Of a stretch of DNA of 64,000 nucleotides, positions 17,326 through 25,233 are shown piece by piece. Source of the stretch: Pseudomonas silvicola. Lineage in GTDB: Bacteria > Pseudomonadota > Gammaproteobacteria > Pseudomonadales > Pseudomonadaceae. The stretch's first letter is position 1. The number at the start of each line of letters is the position of its first letter. A program made the position numbers and the translations under genes. The stretch covers positions 5,062,001 to 5,126,000 of the forward strand of contig NZ_CP093280.1 of the NCBI RefSeq assembly GCF_026651855.1, in the 5' to 3' direction. Below the pieces are notes generated by a model that had not been told where the DNA came from, ran no database searches, and saw nothing but the letters and a program-made list of their open reading frames with translations.

Positions 17326-17751
17326 ATGTTTTTTACCCACCCGTCGGCAGAGCTCCGGCCTCCATTGACCTTCGACCTGGCGACCAAGCGTTGGTCAGTG
17401 GTTGAGCGCGATCTCGAGTGCCCATGGTTCCACCTGAGCCTTGAGGTTAGCGAGGCTGGTTACGATTTCAAACGAACCCTCCTGATATCAGATGCAGTGC
17501 ATCTCGTCCATCTGCTTGATGAACTTCCTGAAGCGACAGTGGTGAACTCCTTAATGGTGATGACTCCCCCTCATTTGAACCGCTCCTCCCTTTGGCGTCT
17601 GGAAAATGTTATTTCATTCGACATTGAGGTAGGCGAAGTGCATTGTTCGAGCGTGTTTATCGTATCTACGGAACTTGGAATGTATCGACTTCCTGCGGCC
17701 GGTTTAGCGCGAAGCCGAAGAGTCTATGACAAGGAACATAGTACCAACTGA
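17326..17751 (+). CDS. Hypothetical protein (141 aa) controlled by the XRE operator
   Basis: The frame is open from 17185, but that start would overlap the XRE gene and the operator. The ATG at 17326 lies just downstream of a good promoter, with a weak GAG-type ribosome site. The protein is soluble, mixed alpha/beta, and without signal peptide or cysteine clusters. It has a hydrophobic central strand-helix segment (about residues 55-90) and a basic C-terminus. No catalytic motif is visible and I do not recognise the family. Tight pairing with a small repressor suggests it must be kept low, as for a toxin or a mobile-element function. Confidence 0.7.
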   Translation: MFFTHPSAELRPPLTFDLATKRWSVVERDLECPWFHLSLEVSEAGYDFKRTLLISDAVHLVHLLDELPEATVVNSLMVMTPPHLNRSSLWRLENVISFDIEVGEVHCSSVFIVSTELGMYRLPAAGLARSRRVYDKEHSTN

Positions 17752-18296
17752 TCGACGCTGATAATAACGTCGTACAGAGAAGGCCACTTATACGAGAGCG
17801 GACGCGTGGTGGCCATTCGCTTTGAGAATTCTAGATGACTGGACAGCCCATCTAGCCAGTACACATGAAATAGGTCCAAGCGCGTTAACTGAGATAAAGA
17901 TTACCTTGATTAGCCCATTGTTAAAAGCCAGCATAGAACGTTCAGCCGCTAGCAATGCAGCGCCACTATGGTAACCACACCACCACACCAACATGTATCC
18001 TCTCTCCTTCTGACTTAAGCACAGCGACTAGGCGCTTTGAGCCACTCCCGATTGCCTGATCAATAGCTATTCCCCTGATAGTTCAATTTGAAGGGGGCCA
18101 ATAGCATTAGTCCGGTTCGCACCATCCACTACGCTACCACCGAACATTTAACGCCATTCGTGGGTGACACTATTATTGCTATTTAAGCTGGGCAGCCAAT
18201 ATACCCACCTCGAAGCAAAGCCTGGCTTTCCGTTTCGGAATTTAACTATCCAGATGCGTTTAAACGTGACGGGCATGCATCCAATCCGTTCTGCGC
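17752..18296. other. AT-richer intergenic stretch left of tniQ
   Basis: These 545 bases lie between the 141-aa gene and the 3' end of tniQ. Composition is already AT-richer than typical Pseudomonas coding sequence. I see no gene. I looked for a counterpart of the candidate right end (a TGTCGAGAT-like tip or AAAGATGCGAAAAT-like repeats) and found none, so the transposon left end is not here or is diverged. Confidence 0.45.
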
Positions 18297-19349
18297 TCAA
18301 CCTACCAGTAAATAGTTAAAGGATTTTTTAATCGACGGCGCCCAAGCTTGAGATCGGTCACGCAACCAAGCTAGATAGCCCTGGTTAAATCCGACTTCAC
18401 TATGCATTCCCCACCATAGCCTTTCGACCCCATCGCTATAAGGTCTAGAACGAGTGCTTGTTAGATAAATCCGCATGCAGCCTGGAATTTTGATGAACAG
18501 CCCTAACAATGCGAACATTGCCATCCGCACCGGAGGGGTGTGCTCCCCCGGAGAAAAACATAAAAGACGCTCACAGCCCGCAGATGGTGAGAGATCAGAG
18601 CTCAAAGTAGACCAGCCTTTGATATCCAGCAAGCGGGCGATGTAAGATCTCGCATCATATGGGTGACGCCTTTTCTTCCCTATGATGGCCAAAACGTCAT
18701 CCATGAACAACTCAAACTGATCCTGGCGAGCGTCTATTACTTGGCCTGCGATAACAAAACGATTTTTGTGCACCGCTGTCAAATACCATTGCTGAAAAGC
18801 CGATGCCATCAAAATAAGCATTTTATAGGATGGGGGCCCAACCTTTCTCATTTGCCAAACTGCGTAGGACTCATGCCTGCGCCAAACTATTTCGGGACCC
18901 CATATTGCGTCCAGTGCGTTAAAGAGTGCAATAGCCGGTTCAGTGCTGTTTAGGCGTTTCAAAATGCCCCCATGTTCAAGGCAAACGTTGAACCATAAAT
19001 GGCCCCAAAGCCTGCGCGTTGTCGGCTGGCGGTGACACTTGAAATCCTCGATCAGGCAATGTTCGCACATAAACTCTCGCTCAATACCGGGTATCACAAG
19101 CCAATTACCAGTGGGAGAGAATGCATGGTTAAGTAGTGTTGGAGAGACATTTAAAGTCGTAGCTATTTGTGAAAGAATCCTAGGCGGGATCGGGACATTA
19201 TTTTCGGATAGATTATATTTTAAAAGTTGCTCGCGTGCGCGAGCAAAAGGTAACGGGTTCGCACTTGCCTCCCCGCGAAGCAGCCAGGCGGAAAAAAGTT
19301 CATTGTCGAGTGGCTTTATCAAACCAAACAGTTCAGAATTACTTCTCAT
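18297..19349 (-). CDS. tniQ: TniQ/TnsD-family target-selection protein
   Basis: The 350-aa product has the TniQ signature: an N-terminal 'ELFSAWLLRGE' helix, then a zinc ribbon with Cys95-x2-Cys98 and Cys123-x2-His126 around 'HLWFNVCLEHG'. A helical C-terminal region follows. TniQ proteins connect the AAA regulator to the insertion target and, in Tn7 relatives, can bind specific DNA. The length is between Tn5053 TniQ (about 400 aa) and the short CRISPR-associated TniQ. It overlaps the tniB stop by 11 nt. The C-terminal 200 residues may carry the DNA specificity, but no defined helix-turn-helix can be placed by eye. Confidence 0.88.
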   Translation of the reverse strand: MRSNSELFGLIKPLDNELFSAWLLRGEASANPLPFARAREQLLKYNLSENNVPIPPRILSQIATTLNVSPTLLNHAFSPTGNWLVIPGIEREFMCEHCLIEDFKCHRQPTTRRLWGHLWFNVCLEHGGILKRLNSTEPAIALFNALDAIWGPEIVWRRHESYAVWQMRKVGPPSYKMLILMASAFQQWYLTAVHKNRFVIAGQVIDARQDQFELFMDDVLAIIGKKRRHPYDARSYIARLLDIKGWSTLSSDLSPSAGCERLLCFSPGEHTPPVRMAMFALLGLFIKIPGCMRIYLTSTRSRPYSDGVERLWWGMHSEVGFNQGYLAWLRDRSQAWAPSIKKSFNYLLVG

Positions 19350-20271
19350 ATTTTTTGTAATCTACATAGGGCGGAATAAAAGCAGCTTTAGCCAAGCACT
19401 CCATGTCAATTTGTTCCTTTTGATCCATAATTGCCCATATAGCACCGCGCTTAATACGCTTAACGATGCCATCGGTAATACCCAACGTTGCGTTGAGCAG
19501 ATACCTGACCTTTTCCTGTCGCCAGAGTTCGGACGGTTTTTTCAGCGGCAGGAGGCTTTCATAGGCCGCGAGAAACGACCTAAATGCCTCGTCTTCTTTC
19601 CAGCGGTTTAGTTCGTATTTTTCAAAACGCCGGTCCAGTTGATCATCACTGGCTAACGCAAATTTGGCATCTTGTGTCCCGAACGCGATCAGTGACAGGG
19701 ACAATGGCGGACCTGTCATCGATCTGAAGAAAGTTAATACCTTTCTTTGCTCAACCTTATTTGCATTAAGTAGATCATGAATCTCATCTATCATCACCGC
19801 CTTGATGCTCCGTAAGCGCGCCATCCGGACAAAAGGCTTAGGGATTAATCCATTCCGGATGCTTCCAAAGGGTACACCTAGTGCTGCACCCATGCTCTCC
19901 TCGAATCCTTTGAGGGATGGATCAGGTGCTAGTGTGAAGGATATATAGCTTCGTGGGTCATGATGGCGTTTCCTTAGCAAGTCGAAGTCGCTGGCTACCT
20001 TATTAAAAAGGCTTGTTTTGCCCATGCCGGACACTCCTGAAACAACCACGCACTGAGCCTGGGTGGTGGGTGGCATTTCATAGACAGCCCTGATGACCGA
20101 CCTTACAGAATTAACCTCGGAATGGTTTACCCAACAATCCTTGAGGATTACCTGAAATCGGGAATTATCGTCAAGTGTTGCTAGGTGACGGCGTGATTGT
20201 GAGATGTGATCAAGGTTCTCTAGAGCCATTTTTTTCATAAACTCACCGACACTTAGGCTAATCTTCCACAT
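19339..20271 (-). CDS. tniB: TniB/TnsC-like AAA+ ATPase (transposition regulator)
   Basis: The 310-aa product carries Walker A 'GVSGMGKT' (79-86), Walker B 'AVMIDE' (158-163) and a sensor-like 'IAFGTQDA' segment. An arginine-rich 'DRRFEKY' motif (about 213-219) closes the ATPase core. Proteins of this group polymerise or assemble on DNA in an ATP-dependent way and bridge the target factor and the transposase. The first ATG overlaps tniA by 14 nt; an ATG 11 codons downstream, after the tniA stop, is an alternative start. Position and size match TniB of Tn5053 (about 300 aa). Confidence 0.9.
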   Translation of the reverse strand: MWKISLSVGEFMKKMALENLDHISQSRRHLATLDDNSRFQVILKDCWVNHSEVNSVRSVIRAVYEMPPTTQAQCVVVSGVSGMGKTSLFNKVASDFDLLRKRHHDPRSYISFTLAPDPSLKGFEESMGAALGVPFGSIRNGLIPKPFVRMARLRSIKAVMIDEIHDLLNANKVEQRKVLTFFRSMTGPPLSLSLIAFGTQDAKFALASDDQLDRRFEKYELNRWKEDEAFRSFLAAYESLLPLKKPSELWRQEKVRYLLNATLGITDGIVKRIKRGAIWAIMDQKEQIDMECLAKAAFIPPYVDYKKYEK

Positions 20272-22102
20272 CGAATAACTTAGGTTTCCGACTATAATCA
20301 GCTGATACCGAAGTCATCGATGAGGGTTGACCAGAATTTAGTGGATGGGCGGGATCTGTCTGCCTTTGGTGCTTGCGTTCCCTATGTTTTCTAACCTGTT
20401 TCGTCTGTTTTACCGCGTTCTGCACTAAATTCTCGTTGCGGTTTATCAAAGCAAATACCTGTTCAGGCGTAACCCGGCGATCACTATCCTGCGCGAGCTT
20501 TTTCCTGGCATAATTGAACTCGGACAAGGATGTATCTGGCATCCGAACGTCAGAATAGGTCAGCTCAATATATTTTGTCTCTCCCTCAGGCATGACCCAT
20601 ATCTTACTAATGGATTCGGGGTCATACCGAACTATACAGCGATGCCCGATATTGAAATATTTCAGGCTGGCAGAGTAATAATCAATGTTATGTAACCTCA
20701 CCCCTCTCCTTCCTATGACTCGCCTTTTAAGTGGCATAAAATCGATAAGCAAGCGTACCCGGTCTTCAATTATTGGCGGATAAGAAAATGAACCGTTTGA
20801 AGTTAAAAAATGCCTCTCCCATTTGAGAAGTGGTGAACAACCTAATTCGGAATGTGTTTTCTTATGGTATATTTCGATCTCGTTTACAAACCATTCGCGA
20901 AATTCTGAAAAAGTCAAAGCCGAGTGCTTCTGGCTATCGTACTTCCCCCTTTGTTTCACCGACGACATCGTTGTACCTGGCAGCAAGTGAACCTTCTTCA
21001 TCAAGGTCCCAATCAATCGCTCGATATGCGCTCCGTTATGAGGCATCGCTGGAGGTCTATATGTGAGTTTAATGTCATACAGTCGACAACTGTTTTTTAA
21101 CGTTTGCGATTTAAACTCCTTGGCGTTATCAACATGAATTCTTTTTGGCACTCCGTAAAATGGGTAGTCTATCGATTCAATGCCATACTTCTTTAACCAC
21201 CAATCTTTTGGCAATACCATGTGAGCGATACATAACGCAACAGACATCGAGGAAGGATGCGCAAGGGATAAGTGAATCCCTACAACAGATCGTGTAAAAA
21301 CATCGATGGCTAATGTTGCCCAAGGTCGCCCCAAGGGTAAGCGTTCTTTGCTGTCAACTATGATGCAGTCGACGAGCGCATGGTCCATTTGAACAAGTTC
21401 AAGTGGGGCCAGTGGAAGTATTTTCCCTCCACGCACTTCATATGCTTGTGAAGCAACCTTTGAACCTTCTACTTGCTTCAGAAGCTCTTTTGGATCTTTG
21501 CTTTTAATTCGCTGAGTAATCGTACCGTCACTAGGGGCGACTATCCTCAACTCTCGACAGCGATCCTTAACCTTCTCGATCACCACTTGAAAAGTCGCGC
21601 CTTTTCCGACGTAATCTGTTTCAATCACTTCTTCGATAATTTCCTCTGCATCAGCTGCAATCTGTTTCTCACCTTTTAATCGACCACGTTTCTGAGGAAG
21701 CAAACTCATGAAGCCTGAATTAACATCAAGCCTTGCAATCAACCTATAAAGTTGTGAAACGCTCAACCCTAAATCTACAGCTAAAAATTGAGATTCCTGC
21801 TTCGTCATTTTTTTATTCTTGAGGGGAAGCAATACTTCATAGCGCCGTTCAGCTAGCATTATTTCAGTCTCACCCACATTGTCTAGAAGCGTGATATTTC
21901 TATCAATATTTTTGGGGGTGAGTTCGCTGCCCGACATTTCTCGTCCAATTTCAAAATCGATGTCGGCTGCGCGGATCGAGATAACTTCTCCAGTGCTGAT
22001 ATCTCTGGCTGGAAAAATAGAAATCGATTTGGACGGAAGAATTTCGAGTTTTCTATTACCCGCAACCACTATGACTCCGGGTTTCAAGTCAATTGTTTTC
22101 AT
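20258..22102 (-). CDS. tniA: TniA/TnsB-like DDE transposase
   Basis: The 614-aa product is a Mu/TnsB-type transposase. Residues about 100-200 contain helix-turn-helix segments for binding transposon ends. The RNase H-like core has Asp240 ('QMDHALVD'), Asp325 ('IHVDNAKEF') and Glu361 ('HIERLIGT'), giving the expected DD(35)E spacing. A beta-barrel Mu C-terminal type domain follows (about 450-540), and the tail is basic. It is the first gene of the leftward tniA-tniB-tniQ operon. The start at 22102 has only a weak ribosome site, and about 600 AT-rich bases lie between it and the presumed element end. No tnsA partner is seen, so replicative (cointegrate) or resolution-dependent movement is expected by analogy with Tn5053. 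Confidence 0.92.
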   Translation of the reverse strand: MKTIDLKPGVIVVAGNRKLEILPSKSISIFPARDISTGEVISIRAADIDFEIGREMSGSELTPKNIDRNITLLDNVGETEIMLAERRYEVLLPLKNKKMTKQESQFLAVDLGLSVSQLYRLIARLDVNSGFMSLLPQKRGRLKGEKQIAADAEEIIEEVIETDYVGKGATFQVVIEKVKDRCRELRIVAPSDGTITQRIKSKDPKELLKQVEGSKVASQAYEVRGGKILPLAPLELVQMDHALVDCIIVDSKERLPLGRPWATLAIDVFTRSVVGIHLSLAHPSSMSVALCIAHMVLPKDWWLKKYGIESIDYPFYGVPKRIHVDNAKEFKSQTLKNSCRLYDIKLTYRPPAMPHNGAHIERLIGTLMKKVHLLPGTTMSSVKQRGKYDSQKHSALTFSEFREWFVNEIEIYHKKTHSELGCSPLLKWERHFLTSNGSFSYPPIIEDRVRLLIDFMPLKRRVIGRRGVRLHNIDYYSASLKYFNIGHRCIVRYDPESISKIWVMPEGETKYIELTYSDVRMPDTSLSEFNYARKKLAQDSDRRVTPEQVFALINRNENLVQNAVKQTKQVRKHRERKHQRQTDPAHPLNSGQPSSMTSVSADYSRKPKLFDVED

Positions 22103-22778
22103 TAAGGTCTCACAGAAAACGGCATTACGCCTCTAAAAACCCTAGCTAAAACTGCAAAAAATGCAACCGCGCACAGCATATTGGCTCAACTACTTAGATT
22201 TTTTAACAGGCGTACAGAAGTGCGGTGCTCGATCTTCCTTCTACGATCATAACCACTAGAATCAAGGTTGCAGCCGAATTTACTTGCGCTACAGATCAAG
22301 TATTACCTCAGTGACGGGGCACGCGGGGCTAGCAATAAATTACCTGATCGGGGTGATATCTAGGTGTTGTGCATTGCTCGCCGGACCTTGTTGGTAAATT
22401 CAAGAGCGCCGACGCATGTGCAAATTCTCGGTCGGTACCTCGCCCTTGCAGGCTCGCCAAATAAAAAACCTGTTGAACCTGCCGCAGGCCTCGTCGCTAT
22501 TCGCGCTAGCAGTGTGGAAAAAAAGGTGGTGTAGCTGTTGTGGAAAATCCACAAAAAATCTAGGCGCCTCGCCCATAGTTAAAGATGCGAAAATCCTCTG
22601 ACAACTCAATGAAAGATGCGAAAATTGCCAATTATCGCTTGAACAATTTACCGTGATGAAAATAGTTCCAATAAAATCAACAACATAGCTCTTTCGCAGC
22701 TTTTGATAATCTCGACAGTGTGGCGCTTTCCGAGAGCCAGCCCTCAAACCCAGGCCAGCTCCCACCTTGAATACCTCG
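22103..22778. other. AT-rich transposon end region and junction to the chromosome
   Basis: These 676 bases hold no gene I can support. They contain a 14-base direct repeat (22581, 22612) and a related inverted copy near 22690. A 7-bp hairpin (TTGTGGA/TCCACAA, 22538-22554) is also present. The AT-rich sequence ends about 22715, after which composition is GC-rich, leading into the 3' end of yidD at 22779. Confidence 0.55.
22581..22715. repeat. Candidate transposase-binding repeats and right terminus
   Basis: AAAGATGCGAAAAT occurs at 22581-22594 and 22612-22625 (31-bp spacing). An inverted relative, TTTCGCAGCTTT, lies near 22690-22702. Just beyond is ACA at 22713-22715, which reads TGTCGAGATT inward on the lower strand, matching the 5'-TGT tip of this transposon superfamily. 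Composition changes at the same place. The terminus is a prediction without its partner end. Confidence 0.45.
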
Positions 22779-22985
22779 TCAAGGATAGTCAGTCCCGCCA
22801 TGCGGAACCCGGCACCGATGAATCCGCTTCAGCGCCATCTTCCATCCACGCACCGCGCCATGCTTCTCAATCGCCAACACCGCATACCGCGAACAACTCG
22901 GTTCAAACCTGCAGGCATTTCTCAACCGTCCAGGTGCCACGCGCTGGTAACCTCGAATGGCGCACACCGATAGCCAGGCGATCAT
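22779..22985 (-). CDS. YidD-family membrane protein insertion efficiency factor (paralogue)
   Basis: The 68-aa product carries the YidD core: a hydrophobic N-terminal helix, then 'CRFEPSCSRYA', 'HGAVRGW' and a final 'RIHRCRVPHGGTDYP' with the conserved Cys and Gly-Gly-x-Asp. YidD assists membrane protein insertion alongside YidC. The canonical gene sits between rnpA and yidC; this copy is elsewhere and follows a DUF4177 gene with a 4-nt ATGA overlap, so the two are co-translated. Its stop is about 60 bp from the presumed transposon end. The ORF extends upstream of the chosen ATG, but that would overlap the previous gene entirely. Confidence 0.85.
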   Translation of the reverse strand: MIAWLSVCAIRGYQRVAPGRLRNACRFEPSCSRYAVLAIEKHGAVRGWKMALKRIHRCRVPHGGTDYP

Positions 22986-23224
22986 GTGGGTTTGCGAAAC
23001 GAGATCACATAGTAATTGGCCGTGGAGTCTTTCTTGCCCGACAGTGCGTCGAAGCACCCGGCCTTGATCGAGACGCCGATGGTGTCGACCCGATGAAATT
23101 CCCAACCTTGGGCGGCGTGTTCGTTGACCACGTTCTGCAGGTAGACGGCGGCTTCGTTGCCTCGGTGCTTGCTGGCCTGAACTTCGATGTTGGGTGGTAC
23201 CTGGACCATTTTATAGACGTACAC
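22982..23224 (-). CDS. DUF4177-family small protein
   Basis: The 80-aa product matches the DUF4177 pattern: 'MVQVPPNIEV...YLQNVVNEHAAQGWEFHRVDTIGV' near the start and 'YYVISFRKP' at the end. The family is a small alpha/beta protein of unknown function, usually cytoplasmic. It is the first gene of a two-gene unit with the yidD-like gene, sharing an ATGA overlap. The start at 23224 sits behind an AAGGAG-type ribosome site. Confidence 0.88.
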   Translation of the reverse strand: MYVYKMVQVPPNIEVQASKHRGNEAAVYLQNVVNEHAAQGWEFHRVDTIGVSIKAGCFDALSGKKDSTANYYVISFRKPT

Positions 23225-23731
23225 AGTGACTCCTTTCCAAGGATAAGCTGTCTTGCCGGACAGTAACGTGGCCGGAGGGTATCAGCCACCGATTGGGTCT
23301 CAGCCGTTCATGGCCGGTATGCGGTGCGACTACGCTGTTATGTCCTGGCCGCAACGGAGCGATGGTTTCGGCCGATTTTTCTCATAAGAGCGCTAAAAAG
23401 TCGTTCTAAATCATGCGCCTACGTGAAATCTGGGTGGTCGAGCAGGCCCAAACCCCTCGCTTTTCAAGCAGATGCGCGCCCGAATAGCACTTAATCGAGT
23501 TCAGGACTTCGCCGGTCAACCTGATCGGCGCATGCATTCAGGAATGCATGAAGCCTGGCAATATGATCGATCACTAGGTGCGCAAGTCCATGAACGACCT
23601 GTAGGATAGGTGCCCTGCTTCCCCGGCTTTCGTGGGTGTTATTAATAACTCAACTAAAGAACTATTTAGTTGAGTTATTAATTTGGATGATGGGGATGGC
23701 GCACAAGGCCCCTCCTCTCATCAACGAGCCT
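23225..23731. other. Intergenic stretch with a large AT-rich palindrome
   Basis: These 507 bases contain the promoter of the DUF4177-yidD pair at the left. No gene is apparent. The only strong structure is the 18-bp perfect inverted repeat at 23641-23682. Confidence 0.55.
23641..23682. promoter_or_regulatory. 18-bp perfect inverted repeat, possible MarR-type operator
   Basis: ATTAATAACTCAACTAAA at 23641-23658 is mirrored exactly at 23665-23682 with a 6-nt spacer. It is too AT-rich and lacks a T-tract for a normal terminator. The half-site TAGTTG/CAACTA recurs in the palindrome in front of the marR gene at 24610-24627. That suggests a regulator operator, possibly left behind by a deleted operon. 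Confidence 0.45.
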
Positions 23732-24604
23732 TCACCTCAAGTTGAAGTCGTATTGAAGCGTCATCTTCACATCAAAATACTCGAGGCGATCCCCAAGCGA
23801 ACTTGCATCTCTTCTTTCGCGCGCCAGGCTGAGGGTCAACAACGAACGAAAGCCCTTGAGCACCCCATCCCGGGGGCTATACCCAACGTAGACATCAGTG
23901 GCGGCCCCACGCACCAGGACGTTTCGGTGGTAATCCTCATAGCCTCTCGTAAAGAGTTGGGCAACCCCGACAAATGTGTCACGCGGCAGATCCCAGGTAT
24001 GCCCGGCCTGCCAAGACCACATCTCGCTGTAATTCCGATCGATGCTCAGCTCAAACGTATAGCTCAAGTCCGTATCAACGCCGGCCAACCAGTTCAACTT
24101 CGGCCCCGCCTTGCCTACCGCCACGAACGTTGCCCCATCCTGGTTGATATAGCTGAGCTTCCCGCCCATCACGTAGGTATGGTCCGAGCCATCATAGCGG
24201 GTCGACATGCCATTCAAGCGGGCGTAGAACGCGATAAATTCCGGTTTTACAAAGCTTTGCCCGTCGGCGCTGATAGCGTAGCGCTGCGCTACCCGGCCCA
24301 TGACCTGGCCAGACACGTCATCCTGCCATGAGGCGCTAAACGCATAGGTATCAAGGTTTTTGTGGTAAACCGTGGAAACCAGGTACTGAGGGCGCAAGAG
24401 GTCGTAGGTATAGGTGTCGGGATTGATGGGCCCCGCCTTGTGTACACCCAGTGCTACGTCGGGGTAGTTGTACACCCCGGTGCGATACATACCGTATACA
24501 TCGATATTGAACTGCGGGCTATATTTGAGCAGTGCACCATCCGATAAAGACGGCTGAGTGCGCTGTGATGACGAATTTATCAGGGGAATATCATCAGAAT
24601 CCAA
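23732..24604 (-). pseudogene. N-terminally truncated outer-membrane beta-barrel protein
   Basis: The 290-residue frame has the alternating-hydrophobicity, Tyr/Trp-rich strands of an outer-membrane barrel and ends in a typical terminal strand ('YFDVKMTLQYDFNLR'). It lacks any signal peptide. Its TTG start is directly preceded by an in-frame TAA, so the frame cannot extend upstream. Porins of this type are normally about 400 residues or more, so the 5' third is missing. It is divergent from a marR gene, with a palindrome between them. The family is porin-like; the substrate cannot be assigned. It could be a functional short barrel only if another start supplied an export signal, which I do not see. 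Confidence 0.65.
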
Positions 24605-24609
24605 TTATA

Positions 24610-24627
24610 TAGTTGCGGTATCAACTA
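24610..24627. promoter_or_regulatory. Palindrome TAGTTG-N6-CAACTA upstream of marR
   Basis: A perfect 6-bp inverted repeat with a 6-bp spacer lies between the divergent porin remnant and the marR gene. The 18-bp total length is typical of MarR-family operators. The half-site is shared with the larger palindrome at 23641-23682. Confidence 0.5.
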
Positions 24628-24666
24628 GTTTTTCGGGCCGTTCATCATCCTTCAAGGCATTTCTCC

Positions 24667-25140
24667 ATGGTGCAAACCAACAAGCTGGATCTCGATCGCT
24701 ACGTTCCAGCCATGCTCACGTTCCTGGCGAACAAGCTGGCCACGGGCGCCTCGCTCAGTTACCGCAAGCATTTCGGTATTGGCGTCGTCGAATGGCGCCT
24801 GATCGCCCTGCTGGCGGTGGAAGACAAGATCACCGCCAATCGCATCTGCCAGGTCATCGGTCTTGATAAAAGCGCGGTCAGCCGGTCACTGCAGATCCTG
24901 GAAGCGGCTGGGCGAATCTCGGGCCAGGTCGACACCAAGGATGCACGCCGCTACGCCGTCAGCCTCACGGCCGAGGGTAAGGCGCTGCATGACCGCGTGC
25001 TAGGGGTCGCGCTGGAACGAGAGCGGCGCCTGCTGAGTGGGCTATCGTCAGCAGAGGTCGACACCCTGGTCGACCTGCTGGGACGCCTGCAGACAAAGGT
25101 GTCCTATGTTAACGAATACGATCCACCCGCGGACTGTTGA
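24667..25140 (+). CDS. MarR-family transcriptional regulator
   Basis: The 157-aa product has the MarR winged-helix layout. An N-terminal dimerisation helix comes first; the recognition helix region is 'TANRICQVIGLDKSAVSRSLQILEAAGRI' (about residues 57-85), and the wing is 'DTKDARRYAVSLTAEG' (about 89-105). A long C-terminal dimerisation helix closes the protein. The upstream ATG at 24613 would add 18 unlikely residues and overlap the operator, so I use 24667. It probably represses itself and the divergent porin gene. The inducer is unknown; such regulators often respond to aromatic acids. Confidence 0.9.
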   Translation: MVQTNKLDLDRYVPAMLTFLANKLATGASLSYRKHFGIGVVEWRLIALLAVEDKITANRICQVIGLDKSAVSRSLQILEAAGRISGQVDTKDARRYAVSLTAEGKALHDRVLGVALERERRLLSGLSSAEVDTLVDLLGRLQTKVSYVNEYDPPADC

Positions 25141-25233
25141 GGAGTGCCGGCAACTGTCCATGAGTGCTGAGCCAATGACCGTGGGCGATAGTCGCGGCAC
25201 CCTGGCGCCGCGGCATGCAGCACAAAGCTTCTG

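Larger units (their letters stand above)
18297..22715 (-). mobile_element. TniABQ transposition module (Tn5053/Tn7-like superfamily)
   Basis: Three overlapping or nearly abutting leftward genes encode a DDE transposase (TniA/TnsB), an AAA ATPase (TniB/TnsC) and a TniQ/TnsD-family target factor. No tnsA and no tniR resolvase are present. Base composition is clearly AT-richer than the chromosome to the right. The operon starts near a candidate element end at about 22715, with short repeats between 22581 and 22706. In relatives, tniA lies next to one end and cargo lies on the far side, which here means to the left. The left boundary is not determined, so the coordinates cover only the transposition genes and candidate right end. 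Confidence 0.7.

Noticed and set aside
18297-22715. CRISPR-associated transposon
   Set aside because: TniQ, TniB and TniA are present, but no cas gene or CRISPR array lies in the window; element size and gene order fit the Tn5053-like type.
22400-22801. 133-aa minus-strand ORF at the transposon end
   Set aside because: It runs through the AT-rich end repeats and into the yidD 3' region, has no ribosome site and no protein-like pattern. I treat it as non-coding end sequence.
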